NCBI RefSeq assembly: GCF_001514265.1
Contig: NZ_KQ948997.1
Location: 62,001-126,000 of the forward strand
Length of the DNA: 64,000 nucleotides
Direction of reading: 5' to 3'
Origin: Streptomyces resistomycificus
GTDB lineage: Bacteria > Actinomycetota > Actinomycetes > Streptomycetales > Streptomycetaceae
The position numbers and the translations under genes were made by a program. The stretch's first letter is position 1, and each line of letters begins with the position of its first letter. Below are positions 1 through 7,837 of the stretch, one piece after another. The notes under the pieces were generated by a model, which was given only the letters and a program-made list of their open reading frames with translations, ran no database searches and was not told the DNA's origin.

Positions 1-88
1 GCGCCGCGTCGACGTGGACCCCGCGGAACGCCCAGCCGCGCGGGCCCTTGAGCCCGAACCCCTCGGCTGTGACAGCGACTGCGTCCAC
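1..88 (-). CDS. ABC transporter ATP-binding protein, N-terminus only
   Basis: Only the first 29 codons lie in the window; the gene runs leftward off the left edge. The start is GTG at 88-86, preceded on the minus strand by a GGGGGAG ribosome binding site about 3 bases away. The visible peptide contains GFGLKGPRGWAFRGV, which resembles the opening strand of an ABC ATPase domain (the segment before Walker A) in actinobacterial drug-export ABC systems. Walker motifs lie outside the window, so the family assignment is an inference from this short stretch. The palindrome at 130-157 lies 42 bases upstream of the start and probably controls this gene. Confidence 0.55.
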   Translation of the reverse strand, partial: MDAVAVTAEGFGLKGPRGWAFRGVHVDAA

Positions 89-129
89 AGCTCCCCCTGT
101 CTCCGCATCGTGCTTCCGGACCGACACGG

Positions 130-157
130 TTTTTGAACTGACTGGTCAGTGCAAAAA
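130..157. promoter_or_regulatory. TetR-type operator palindrome
   Basis: A 28-base inverted repeat with 13-base arms around a central TG. Twelve of the 13 arm pairs match; A136 against G151 is the only mismatch. The core is ACTGAC-TG-GTCAGT and the flanks are TTTTTG and CAAAAA. The size and two-fold symmetry fit a TetR-family operator. It lies between the leftward ABC gene (start at 88) and the rightward HEPN gene (start at 284), so it could act on either. No TetR gene is visible in the window; it may lie beyond the left edge. Confidence 0.6.
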
Positions 158-283
158 CTAGCCCGAACCTTCGATCGAAGCAAAAGCCCAGCTCAGAACG
201 GATTGTCAGTGGCATACCGCACGATGGGCGCATACGGCATCCCGTACAGGACATGCCGTCACACAGACGACAGGAGGTTCGTC

Positions 284-850
284 ATGGCCAGCTACCACGC
301 AGCCGCCGCCCATCGGCGCCGCGCCTCCGGCCCTGCCCCCTCACTGAACGGCCCGGCGAGCGACGTGCACCCCGTGCTCCGCCGGACGACTGCCCCACCG
401 GCCGCCCTCGACCTGCTCGCCCAGGCCCGCGCCGGCCTCGACGAGGCCACCACACTGGAAACCCCGAACGAGCGCTATGCCACGGCACATCTGGCCGCCC
501 TGCGCACCGCCGCCGCCGTGCTCGCCGCGCGGGGGCGCCCGGAGCCCACGCCCCGGCGCAGGGCCAGGATCCGGAGCGCCTGGGAAGTGCTCCCCGAGAT
601 AGCGCCCGAGCTCGCCGAGTGGAGCGCGCTCTTCGCCTCCGGCGCCCGGCGCCGGGCCCGGGCGGAGGCGGGCATCCAGGGCGCGGCCGGCCGCCGGGAC
701 GCCGACGATCTGATCCGCGACGTGGCGATGTTCCTACGGCTCGTCGAACGCTTGCTGGTGCTCCAGCCCGTCCTGCCCCAGCCACGCCAGGACGGGGACC
801 AGCCGGAGGCCGGGGCCACCGGCGACCGCGACTACCCGGACGCGGGCTGA
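284..850 (+). CDS. HEPN domain-containing protein (SAV_6107-like)
   Basis: A 188-aa protein resembling the SAV_6107 family of small actinobacterial HEPN-like helical proteins. The start ATG at 284 was chosen because AGGAGG lies 6 bases upstream; the frame is open back to 149 but that extension lacks family character. The first ~40 residues are low-complexity (Ala, Pro, Arg) and the rest is mostly helical. R64 and H69 form an R-x4-H pair (RYATAH) in the first core helix, matching the catalytic signature of HEPN ribonucleases. No toxin or antitoxin partner is adjacent. The downstream methyltransferase is 176 bases away, so the gene is probably expressed alone. Molecular function is unknown. Confidence 0.75.
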   Translation: MASYHAAAAHRRRASGPAPSLNGPASDVHPVLRRTTAPPAALDLLAQARAGLDEATTLETPNERYATAHLAALRTAAAVLAARGRPEPTPRRRARIRSAWEVLPEIAPELAEWSALFASGARRRARAEAGIQGAAGRRDADDLIRDVAMFLRLVERLLVLQPVLPQPRQDGDQPEAGATGDRDYPDAG

Positions 851-1026
851 CGTCCCGCCCGGCCGCCCCGGCGGGCACGACACCGCGGTGAGGGCCGGGG
901 CGGCGGAGGCAATAGGGTGGACAGCGCCTGAAGCCTTCCCAGTCCCGGCACCCGGGGCGGGGAGGCGCCCCCGTTTCGTTCGCGCCGCCGTGCCAGCGGC
1001 GGTGCCGCGCCGAGGAGTCAACTGCC

Positions 1027-1797
1027 GTGTCGGACCCGATGCGCCCCCGCGCCTCTCTCCGTACCGCCGTGGTCTGGGAGGTCCTCCAGGACGCCCTCGA
1101 CCGCCGGGTCAAGGCCACGGGTCGTCAGGCGCTGGACGTCCTCGACACCGGAGGTGGCAGCGGCAACTTCGCCGTGCCCCTGGCCCGCCTCGGCCACAAG
1201 GTCACCGTCGTCGACCCCAGCCCCAACGCGCTGTTCGCCCTGGAGCGCCGCGCCGCCGAAGCCGGCGTCGCCGAGCGGGTGCGCGGCGTCCAGGGCGACG
1301 CGCACGGCCTCTTCGACGTGGTCGAGCGCGGCGGCTACGACGTGGTGCTGTGCCACGGCGTCCTGGAGTACGTGGACGACCCGGCCGAGGGCGTCCGCAA
1401 CACGGTGGCCGCGCTGCGGTCCGAGGGCGTTCTCAGCCTGCTCGCCGCCGGTCTGGGCGGCGCCGTCCTCTCCCGGGCCCTCGCCGGTCACTTCAAGGAG
1501 GCCAAGCAGGCCCTCGACGACCCGAACGGCCGCTGGGGCGACGGCGACCCCGTCCCGCACCGCTTCACCGCCGAGCAGCTCACCCGGCTGGTCGAGGGAG
1601 CGGGCCTCACGGTCGGCGCCGTGCACGGCGTGCGTGTCTTCGCCGACCTCGTACCCGGCGTGCTCGTCGACACCGAGCCCGGCGCGGTGGAGGCGCTGCT
1701 GAAGCTGGAGGAGGCGGCGGCCGAACTTCCGGCTTTCCACTCCGTGGCCACGCAGCTTCATGTGCTCGGGGAGACCGCGGGGACCGCCGAGGGCTGA
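1027..1797 (+). CDS. Class I SAM-dependent methyltransferase
   Basis: A 256-aa Rossmann-fold methyltransferase. SAM-binding motif I is visible as LDTGGGSGNF near residue 40, followed by the acidic strand end VTVVDPSPNA and a post-motif CHGVLEYVDD near residue 115. This order is typical of UbiE/CmoA-like small-molecule or tRNA methyltransferases, but no substrate can be read from the sequence. The start is GTG at 1027, preceded by GAGGAG about 10 bases upstream. It lies upstream of the DUF3040 gene, which has its own candidate promoter. The family is clear and the substrate unknown. Confidence 0.85.
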   Translation: MSDPMRPRASLRTAVVWEVLQDALDRRVKATGRQALDVLDTGGGSGNFAVPLARLGHKVTVVDPSPNALFALERRAAEAGVAERVRGVQGDAHGLFDVVERGGYDVVLCHGVLEYVDDPAEGVRNTVAALRSEGVLSLLAAGLGGAVLSRALAGHFKEAKQALDDPNGRWGDGDPVPHRFTAEQLTRLVEGAGLTVGAVHGVRVFADLVPGVLVDTEPGAVEALLKLEEAAAELPAFHSVATQLHVLGETAGTAEG

Positions 1798-1995
1798 GCG
1801 CGCTCCCGTGCCGTGCTGCTGATCAGGTACTTGGGTGCACATGGAGTACGCCACAGGCCCCCCGATCGGGCGCGGTGCGCCGTATGATCGAGGGAGACCA
1901 CCCGGCATGACGGGTCGGCTGCTGGGGAATGGAATCTTCAGCGAGCCGAGACGCTCATGGCGGATTCGGTTGGCCAATTGGCGTAGAGGGGCGGG

Positions 1996-2024
1996 TTTCA
2001 CGGGGGCGATTCCCTGCCTATCCT
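1996..2024 (+). promoter_or_regulatory. Candidate promoter for the DUF3040 gene
   Basis: TTTCAC at 1996-2001 and TATCCT at 2019-2024 are separated by 17 bases, giving a plausible HrdB-type promoter about 49 bases upstream of the GTG at 2073. The -35 match is only moderate. The 275-base spacer 1798-2072 also holds a TATGAT hexamer at 1883-1888 without a convincing -35 partner. Confidence 0.35.
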
Positions 2025-2072
2025 GAAGGGACCCCCGGGTCGCCCCGGCGACTGCACGATGAGGAGGACTCC

Positions 2073-2477
2073 GTGCCGCTCTCGGAGCACGAGCAGCGAA
2101 TGCTCGAGCAGATGGAGCGAGCGCTGTACGCCGAAGATCCCAAGTTCGCGACAGCGCTTGAGGGAAGCGGGCTGCGTACGTACACCCGGCGACGGGTCTA
2201 CCAAGCGGTCGCGGGCTTCCTCGTGGGTATCGCGCTCCTCATGGCAGGAATGGTCGCCAAGCAGGTCTGGCTCAGCGTGGTCGGCTTCCTGGTCATGCTC
2301 GGCTGTGCGGTACTCGCGGTGACCGGCTGGCGTAAGGCCCCCAAGCCGGGCGAACAGCCCGCCGGTGGCCCGGCCGGTGGTCCTCAGGGCCGCCGCCAGG
2401 GACGGCAGCGGCGCTCCATGATGGACCGGATCGAGCAGCGCTGGCAGAAGCGCCGCGACGAACAACAGGGCCATTAG
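2073..2477 (+). CDS. DUF3040 domain membrane protein
   Basis: A 134-aa actinobacterial DUF3040 protein. It opens with PLSEHEQRMLEQMERAL, the conserved N-terminal signature, followed by two adjacent transmembrane segments around residues 48-66 and 70-88 and a basic C-terminal tail rich in Gln, Arg and Gly. The start is GTG at 2073, with GAGGAG 7 bases upstream; the frame is open further upstream but nothing there resembles the family. Homologues sit next to the division and cell wall cluster in many actinomycetes, which suggests an envelope role, but no activity is known. The transcript ends at the hairpin at 2499-2543. Confidence 0.88.
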   Translation: MPLSEHEQRMLEQMERALYAEDPKFATALEGSGLRTYTRRRVYQAVAGFLVGIALLMAGMVAKQVWLSVVGFLVMLGCAVLAVTGWRKAPKPGEQPAGGPAGGPQGRRQGRQRRSMMDRIEQRWQKRRDEQQGH

Positions 2478-2498
2478 CCCGACGAACAGCACGCACCT

Positions 2499-2543
2499 TG
2501 CGTGAGGGGGTGACCACCGCTTTGGTGGTCACCCCCTCACGCA
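2499..2543. terminator. Bidirectional intrinsic terminator
   Basis: A perfect 20-bp inverted repeat (TGCGTGAGGGGGTGACCACC and its complement) with the 5-base loop GCTTT. It lies 21 bases past the DUF3040 stop, between convergent genes. It lacks a long T-run, as is common for Streptomyces terminators. Confidence 0.85.
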
Positions 2544-2648
2544 CGTCCCCGTTCGGATGATCTGCGACGGGTGACCGGCCGCGCGGACACGTCGGCCCCC
2601 TCGGCCCGCGGCCGCCTCATGCGCCGATGGCCGAGTCACACACGCGGA

Positions 2649-2693
2649 ACGCGGCGGGCCCCGGACCATGACGCGGTCCGGGGCCCGCCGCGT
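2649..2693 (-). terminator. Terminator of the moxR-DUF58-tgpA operon
   Basis: A perfect 19-bp G+C-rich stem (core CGGCGGGCCCCGGACC) with a 7-base loop. It starts 21 bases beyond the stop codon of the leftward transglutaminase gene and is the second hairpin in this convergent intergenic region. Confidence 0.85.
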
Positions 2694-2714
2694 ACCGTGC
2701 GACGTGGCCGATGC

Positions 2715-5108
2715 TCAGCTGTGCTGACTCGACGGCTTGCGCAGGCTTGGCCGGGCCGCCGCCGCGCGGGCCGTGACGCCCGCCCACCACTCCGACATCG
2801 CCCACACCACTCGTGCGGTGGAACGAGGAGCGAGCGTCGCACGCAGCCTCGTGCCCCGGCTGACCGTGCTCCGCAGCCCGGCCACGACCTGACGGACGTC
2901 CTCCGCGAGCCCCGCCGTCTGACGGGGCCGCGGCGCGTAGAGCACCTGTTCGACGGCGTCCGCCACGCGGTGCACCGCGGCCGCCGCGGTCGGGTCGAGG
3001 TGGCCGAGCCTGACGATCCGGGCGGCCGCCTTGCGCGGAGTCTGCGACTCGTCCGGCAGGATCCCGTGATCCCACGCCGTGTCGGTCAACTCCTGCCAGA
3101 CCGCGAGCGTGTGCGGCACCGCGTCCGCCTCCGAGCGGCCGTGCCCGCCCAGCCGGACGGCCCGGGTGCGCAGCCGCCCCAGCATCGGCGCGACGGGGAG
3201 CACCAGAACGGCGAGCCCACCCAGCGCCCACAACAGGGCCACCCACCACTTCGGGCCGTCGCCACCGCCGCCGGCCGCGGCCAGCGGGGCCTCGCTCTCA
3301 CACGCCTCCAGCTTCTTCTGCTCCGCCGTGCAGCTCTCGCTCGCCGACGGCGCGGCGGAGGGCGCCGTGGACGCAGCCTGGGAGGGCAGCTCCACATCCG
3401 GAAGGTTGCTGCCGGGCACGTCCGGCACGGTGTACGACGGCACCGAACCACGGTTCGGGGTCGGCTCGAAGCGGGTCCAGCCCACGCCCTCGAAGTACAG
3501 CTCGGGCCAGGCGTGGGCGTCCTTCAGCCCCACCGAGACCGAACCGTCCGCCTGCGGGGACCCCGGCGCGAAGCCCACCGCGACCCGGGCCGGGATGCCT
3601 AGGGACCGGGCCATGGCCGCCATCGCGAAGGAGAAGTGGACGCAGAAGCCCTGCTTGTCCCTGAGGAAGCGGGCGATGGCCTGCGAGCCGCTGCCCACGT
3701 TCACCTGGGTGTCGTACTCGAAGCCGCCGGTCACGGAGAAGTAGTCCTGGAGCGCGACCGCCTGCTCGTAGGGGTTCTTGGCGCCCGAGGTGACCTCGCG
3801 AGCGGTGTCGGCCACCACCGACGGCAGCGAGTCCGGCAGCTCGGTGTACTCGCGCTCCATGGCCGCGGACGGTTTCGGTGCCGAAGAGAGCTGCTCGGCC
3901 GTGGGCTGCACCTCCAGGCTCTTCACCTCGTAGGTCACACCGCGCGTGGTCTGGCCGTGGTCGCCGACCAGGGTCATGCCCTCGGGCTCGTAGCGCCAGT
4001 TGCCGTCGATCCTGACGCCGCTGGGCGGGTACGGCATCGGCAGCCAGTTCTGGGCGTAGTCGCGGGACGCTGTGACGACGGTGTCGATCTCCGTGCGTTT
4101 GACGTCCGGGCCGAGGCCGATCGGCGTCGGGAACGCGCCGTCCGGCACCCCCGTGATGGACCGCTTGGACGGCTTCCAGGTGGTGCCGTCGAAGTCGTCC
4201 AGGGAGACTATCCGCAGGTAGAGGCTCGAGACGTCGGTGTTGTCGTCGGTCTTCAGCGACAGGACCTGGCTGTCCTCGTCCACGTTAAGACTGTCCCGCA
4301 GGGTCACCAGCGGGTTCACCGCCGAGATCGTGCCCCCGCCCCCGCTGCCGGAGCCCACGCCCGCCCCGGCCGCGTCCAGCAGACCGCCGTTCATCGCCGG
4401 CAGGGCGAGGGGCACCACGAGGGCGACGCCCAGCGCGACCACACCGATACGGCGGCCGGTGCGGACCGGGGCCACCGGCCCGCCGGCGTCGCCGCCCGGC
4501 GTGCGCGGTGCCGCGCCGAAGACCCGGCCCCACTGCGAGAGCCGCTCCCGCCCCTCGGCCAGGAGCAGCAGCAGATAGCCGGCCGCCCCGACCAGGAACC
4601 ACAGCCAGTCGGCGGCGCCGTCGGACAGCCCGGCGGCCACGGAGTACAGCGCGAGCAGCGGCAGTCCGGCCGGAGCCGCGCTGCGGAAGGTCACCGCGAG
4701 CGTGTCCACCGCCAGCCCGATCACCAGCACCCCGCCGATGATCATCAGTCGGATGCCGTCAGAGGACAGCGGCGCCGGAATCGCGTACCGCGCGATGTCG
4801 TCGGTGCCCTGCCGCAACAGGTCGGCGAAGTGCACGAAGGCGTCCGGCCCGGGCAGCAGCCCGAAGAAGGCCTGCTCACGGGCGAACAGAAGGGTCAGCA
4901 GCACCAGCGTGACCAGGGTCTGCGCGGCCACGGTCAGCGGCCGGGCCAGCGGTATCCGCCGGGTCGCCGCGCCCACGGCCGTCTGCACGCCGAGCAGGAA
5001 CGCCGCCTGCAGGAGCCAGGTGACCGGCTCGACCAGCGGCAGCAGGGCACACGCCGCCATCAGCGTGGCCGCCCAGGCGCACAGCGCCAGTCGTGCCCGT
5101 CCGCTCAT
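2715..5108 (-). CDS. TgpA-like membrane transglutaminase
   Basis: A 797-aa membrane protein with a transglutaminase-like core. About six hydrophobic segments occupy the first ~245 residues, followed by an extracytoplasmic region. The transglutaminase core has the nucleophile C489 (GFCVHFSFAM) and H532 (KDAHAWPELYFEGVGWTRFE). A late transmembrane segment near residue 635 and a cytoplasmic DUF4129-like tail complete the usual TgpA order. The start ATG at 5108 overlaps the DUF58 stop (ATGA), so translation is coupled. With MoxR and DUF58 it forms the common three-gene set thought to act on exported proteins or the envelope; the substrate is unknown. Confidence 0.9.
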   Translation of the reverse strand: MSGRARLALCAWAATLMAACALLPLVEPVTWLLQAAFLLGVQTAVGAATRRIPLARPLTVAAQTLVTLVLLTLLFAREQAFFGLLPGPDAFVHFADLLRQGTDDIARYAIPAPLSSDGIRLMIIGGVLVIGLAVDTLAVTFRSAAPAGLPLLALYSVAAGLSDGAADWLWFLVGAAGYLLLLLAEGRERLSQWGRVFGAAPRTPGGDAGGPVAPVRTGRRIGVVALGVALVVPLALPAMNGGLLDAAGAGVGSGSGGGGTISAVNPLVTLRDSLNVDEDSQVLSLKTDDNTDVSSLYLRIVSLDDFDGTTWKPSKRSITGVPDGAFPTPIGLGPDVKRTEIDTVVTASRDYAQNWLPMPYPPSGVRIDGNWRYEPEGMTLVGDHGQTTRGVTYEVKSLEVQPTAEQLSSAPKPSAAMEREYTELPDSLPSVVADTAREVTSGAKNPYEQAVALQDYFSVTGGFEYDTQVNVGSGSQAIARFLRDKQGFCVHFSFAMAAMARSLGIPARVAVGFAPGSPQADGSVSVGLKDAHAWPELYFEGVGWTRFEPTPNRGSVPSYTVPDVPGSNLPDVELPSQAASTAPSAAPSASESCTAEQKKLEACESEAPLAAAGGGGDGPKWWVALLWALGGLAVLVLPVAPMLGRLRTRAVRLGGHGRSEADAVPHTLAVWQELTDTAWDHGILPDESQTPRKAAARIVRLGHLDPTAAAAVHRVADAVEQVLYAPRPRQTAGLAEDVRQVVAGLRSTVSRGTRLRATLAPRSTARVVWAMSEWWAGVTARAAAARPSLRKPSSQHS

Positions 5109-6472
5109 GCCGACCCCTCCCCGACGCCAGCCGCGCCGACGCCCGTCCGGTCCCGGTCCGCCTGACGCCACAGCTCGTCCACAGGAGCGCCCCGTGGCAC
5201 GCTCAGTGCCGTCCAGCCCGCCTCACGCAGCATCCGCAGCCGTTCCCCGCTCCGGTCCGACGGGCCGGGCACATCGCTCGGTTCCCGCACCCATGAGTCA
5301 CTCTCCAGCAGGAAGGCGACCGCGCCGCCGCTGCGCTGGCGCATCTTGGCGGCCACCGCGGCCTGTTCCTCGTCGAGGTCGCCGAAGAACGCCACCAGCA
5401 GCCCCTCGTTCCCACCGCGCAGCACGTCGTACGCCCTCGACAGGCCGGTGCCGTCCGAGTGGTCGATCACCGCGAGGGTGTCCATCATCAACCCGGCCGC
5501 GTCCGCCGACTCCTGGCTCGCGCCCGCGAACCCGTCGGCGCCCTCGCCGGGCACCGAGTTGCCGGTGTCCGTCAGCAGACGTACCGAGAAACCTCGCTCG
5601 AGCATGTGCACCAGGACGGACGCGGTGCCGGCCACGGCCCACTCGAAGGCGGATTCGGGGCCCGCGCCCTGGAAGGCGAGGCCCCGGGTGTCCAGGAGCA
5701 CCGTGCAGCGGGAGCGCTGGGGCTGCTCCTCGCGGCGCACCATCAGCTCGCCGTAGCGTGCGGTGGAGCGCCAGTGGACCCGGCGCAGGTCGTCGCCGTA
5801 GCGGTAGCCGCGCGGGATGACGTCGTCCTCGCCGGCCAGGGCGAGCGAGCGCTGCCGCCCGTCGCCGTATCCTTTCGCCTCGCCGGTCAGCCGCACCGGC
5901 GGCAGCGGCTCCACGCGCGGGATGACCGTCAGGGTGTCGTACGTCGAGAAGGACCGGGTCAGCTCGCACATCCCGAACGGGTCGGTCAGACGCAGTTGCA
6001 GCGGACCCAGCGGATAGCGGCCGCGCAGGTCGGAGCGGACCCGGTAGGACACCTCGCGGCGGCCGCCCGGCTCGACCCGGTCCAGCACGAAGCGGGGACG
6101 GGGGCCGAGGACGTACGGCACCCGGTCCTGGAGCATCAGCAGGCCGGTGGGCAGCCGCGAGACGTTGTCCATCCGCAGATGGACACGGGCCTCGCTGCCG
6201 GCCGGCACCCGCGCGGGGGAGAGCCGACGGCTGCCGGCCACCCGGTAGCGCGTGCGGTAGAGCACGGCGGCGCACAGCAGGGGCAGCACGGCGAGCAGCA
6301 GTCCGACGCGCAGCAGGTCGCTCTGCCCGAGGACGTAGGCGCAGACGGCCGCGGCGATGCCCGCCGCGAAGAAGGAGCGGCCGCGGGTGGTCAGACCGGC
6401 CAGAGCCGTGCGCACACCGCCCTTGTCGCCCCGGTCGACCTCCGCGTGCCCGGTTCCCCCGGCGGTCATCAC
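5105..6472 (-). CDS. DUF58 domain protein
   Basis: A 455-aa protein with two N-terminal membrane segments (about residues 33-75) and a DUF58 domain in the second half. The DUF58 signature is seen in DVIPRGYRYGDDLRRVHWRS, followed by a von Willebrand A-like fold that begins CTVLLDTRGL. It lies between moxR and the transglutaminase gene and overlaps both. The start is GTG at 6472, which overlaps the moxR stop as GTGA; an ATG at 6469 is an equally possible start. MoxR-type ATPases are thought to act on vWA-like partners, so this is the likely client or adaptor of the MoxR protein. No enzymatic motif is visible. Confidence 0.88.
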   Translation of the reverse strand: MMTAGGTGHAEVDRGDKGGVRTALAGLTTRGRSFFAAGIAAAVCAYVLGQSDLLRVGLLLAVLPLLCAAVLYRTRYRVAGSRRLSPARVPAGSEARVHLRMDNVSRLPTGLLMLQDRVPYVLGPRPRFVLDRVEPGGRREVSYRVRSDLRGRYPLGPLQLRLTDPFGMCELTRSFSTYDTLTVIPRVEPLPPVRLTGEAKGYGDGRQRSLALAGEDDVIPRGYRYGDDLRRVHWRSTARYGELMVRREEQPQRSRCTVLLDTRGLAFQGAGPESAFEWAVAGTASVLVHMLERGFSVRLLTDTGNSVPGEGADGFAGASQESADAAGLMMDTLAVIDHSDGTGLSRAYDVLRGGNEGLLVAFFGDLDEEQAAVAAKMRQRSGGAVAFLLESDSWVREPSDVPGPSDRSGERLRMLREAGWTALSVPRGAPVDELWRQADRDRTGVGAAGVGEGSA

Positions 6473-7506
6473 AGCCTCCGCGGCGGCTGCTGGCCGTAGG
6501 CCGGCGCGGTGCGGCCCAGGCCGATGCCGCCCTGCTGGGGCCCGGCCGCGGGCACCGGGGTGTGCTGCAGGATCTCCTGCACGACCTGCTCCGAGGTGCG
6601 GCGGTTCAGCTGCGCCTGGGCGGTGGGCAGCAGCCGGTGGGCCAGGACGGCGACGGCGAGTGCCTGCACGTCGTCCGGCAGCGCGTACTCCCGGCCGCTG
6701 AGGGCGGCGGACGCCTTCGCCGCGCGCAGCAGGTGCAGCGTCGCGCGCGGGGAGGCGCCGAGTCTCAGGTCGGGGTGAGTGCGGGTGGCGGCGACCAGGT
6801 CCACCGCGTACCGCCGGACCGTGTCGGCGACGTGGACGCCTCGGACGGCGTCGATCAGCTTCACCACGTCGTGCGCGTGCGCCACCGGCTGGAGGTCGTC
6901 CAGAGGGCTCGCCCCGCCGTGGATGTCGAGCATCTGCAGCTCGGCCTCGGCGCTCGGGTACCCGATGGAGACGCGGGCCATGAAGCGGTCGCGCTGGGCC
7001 TCCGGCAGCGGGTAGGTGCCCTCCATCTCGACCGGGTTCTGCGTGGCGACCACCATGAAGGGGCTGGGCAGCTCGTAGGTCTGGCCGTCGATGGTGACCT
7101 GCCGCTCCTCCATGGACTCCAGCAGCGCGGACTGGGTCTTCGGCGAGGCGCGGTTGATCTCGTCGCCGATCACGATCTGCGCGAAGATCGCACCCGGCTT
7201 GAACTCGAAGTCCCGGCGCTGCTGGTCCCAGATCGACACACCCGTGATGTCCGACGGGAGCAGGTCGGGAGTGAACTGGATGCGCCGCACCGAACAGTCG
7301 ATGGAACGCGCCAGCGCCTTGGCCAGCATGGTCTTGCCGACGCCGGGGACATCCTCGATCAGAAGATGTCCCTCGGCGAGCAGTACGGTCAGCGAAAGCC
7401 GTACGACCTCGGGCTTGCCCTCGATCACACCCTCCACCGAACTGCGGACTCGCTCCACAGTGGCGGTCAGATCAGTGAGGCTCGCTCGATCGTCATAGGT
7501 CGTCAC
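6469..7506 (-). CDS. MoxR family AAA+ ATPase
   Basis: A 345-aa MoxR-type AAA+ ATPase. Walker A is GVGKTMLAKALA and Walker B is IVIGDEINRA; the sensor-like segment VATQNPVEMEGTYPLPEAQRDRF is nearly invariant in the family. The start is GTG at 7506, with GGAGG 7 bases upstream; the 19 codons upstream of it are not family-like. It is the first gene of a leftward set with DUF58 and transglutaminase genes, all overlapping. MoxR proteins act as chaperones or assembly factors for vWA-domain partners. A consensus DnaA box lies 144 bases upstream of the start. Confidence 0.93.
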   Translation of the reverse strand: MTTYDDRASLTDLTATVERVRSSVEGVIEGKPEVVRLSLTVLLAEGHLLIEDVPGVGKTMLAKALARSIDCSVRRIQFTPDLLPSDITGVSIWDQQRRDFEFKPGAIFAQIVIGDEINRASPKTQSALLESMEERQVTIDGQTYELPSPFMVVATQNPVEMEGTYPLPEAQRDRFMARVSIGYPSAEAELQMLDIHGGASPLDDLQPVAHAHDVVKLIDAVRGVHVADTVRRYAVDLVAATRTHPDLRLGASPRATLHLLRAAKASAALSGREYALPDDVQALAVAVLAHRLLPTAQAQLNRRTSEQVVQEILQHTPVPAAGPQQGGIGLGRTAPAYGQQPPRRL

Positions 7507-7828
7507 CCGGCCCTCCTCGGCCCGTTCTTTCCGGCCGGCGCGCTCGATGCGCGACCGGCCCACCCCGAATCACGGACACCACGCGTGAAAAGTTCCGCGC
7601 GACGCCACACCCGCATTCTTGCTGCCGTTACCGATTCGTGTCACTCGCCTGTGGACAACTGCCCGCACTATGTCGGGTCTTAGGGTGTTTTGGGCAGTCT
7701 CAGGCCCGAAATCAACAGCTGAACGACAGGTTGGGCGGCGATCGCGCGGGGTTCACGGGGGTCCGGGGAGGGCCTGTGAGGGGCCTGCGTGAGGACCTGC
7801 GAGGGGCCTGAAGAGGCCTGTGCGAGGT
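7507..7828. other. Intergenic region upstream of moxR
   Basis: This 322-base gap between two leftward genes must hold the moxR operon promoter, but I see no convincing -35/-10 pair. It contains a consensus DnaA box (7650-7658) and a degenerate repeat (7771-7837) just past the carbonic anhydrase stop. I see no gene in it. Confidence 0.6.
7650..7658 (-). promoter_or_regulatory. DnaA box (consensus)
   Basis: TGTGGACAA, the complement of TTGTCCACA, exactly matches the Streptomyces DnaA-box consensus. It is a single site without neighbours, so it is not an origin. It could be a DnaA-titration or regulatory site in the moxR promoter region, or chance. Confidence 0.45.
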
Positions 7829-7837
7829 CTACGAGGG
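7771..7837. repeat. Degenerate CCTG(n)GAGG tandem repeat
   Basis: About six imperfect 10-13 base units of the form CCTG-n(1-4)-GAGG follow one another, directly after the carbonic anhydrase stop on the minus strand. No strong hairpin is visible in it. It looks like low-complexity drift. Confidence 0.5.

Noticed and set aside
282..1118. Long antisense reading frame opposite the HEPN gene
   Set aside because: It is Arg/Pro/Gly-rich as expected for antisense frames in G+C-rich DNA; the plus-strand gene has ribosome site, codon bias and family similarity.
888..1910. Plus-strand frame of 340 codons overlapping the methyltransferase
   Set aside because: Composed almost wholly of Arg, Pro, Gly and Ala without any domain; the other frame has clear SAM motifs.
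2499..2543. Possible CRISPR-like or mobile-element inverted repeat
   Set aside because: Single perfect hairpin between convergent genes; best explained as a terminator, with no second copy, spacer or transposase nearby.
3636..5165. 509-codon plus-strand frame opposite the transglutaminase gene
   Set aside because: Shadow of the leftward gene: no ribosome site, low-complexity peptide, and the leftward frame has the catalytic Cys and His motifs.
7650..7658. Possible replication origin
   Set aside because: Only one DnaA box is present, with no cluster and no dnaA or dnaN nearby.
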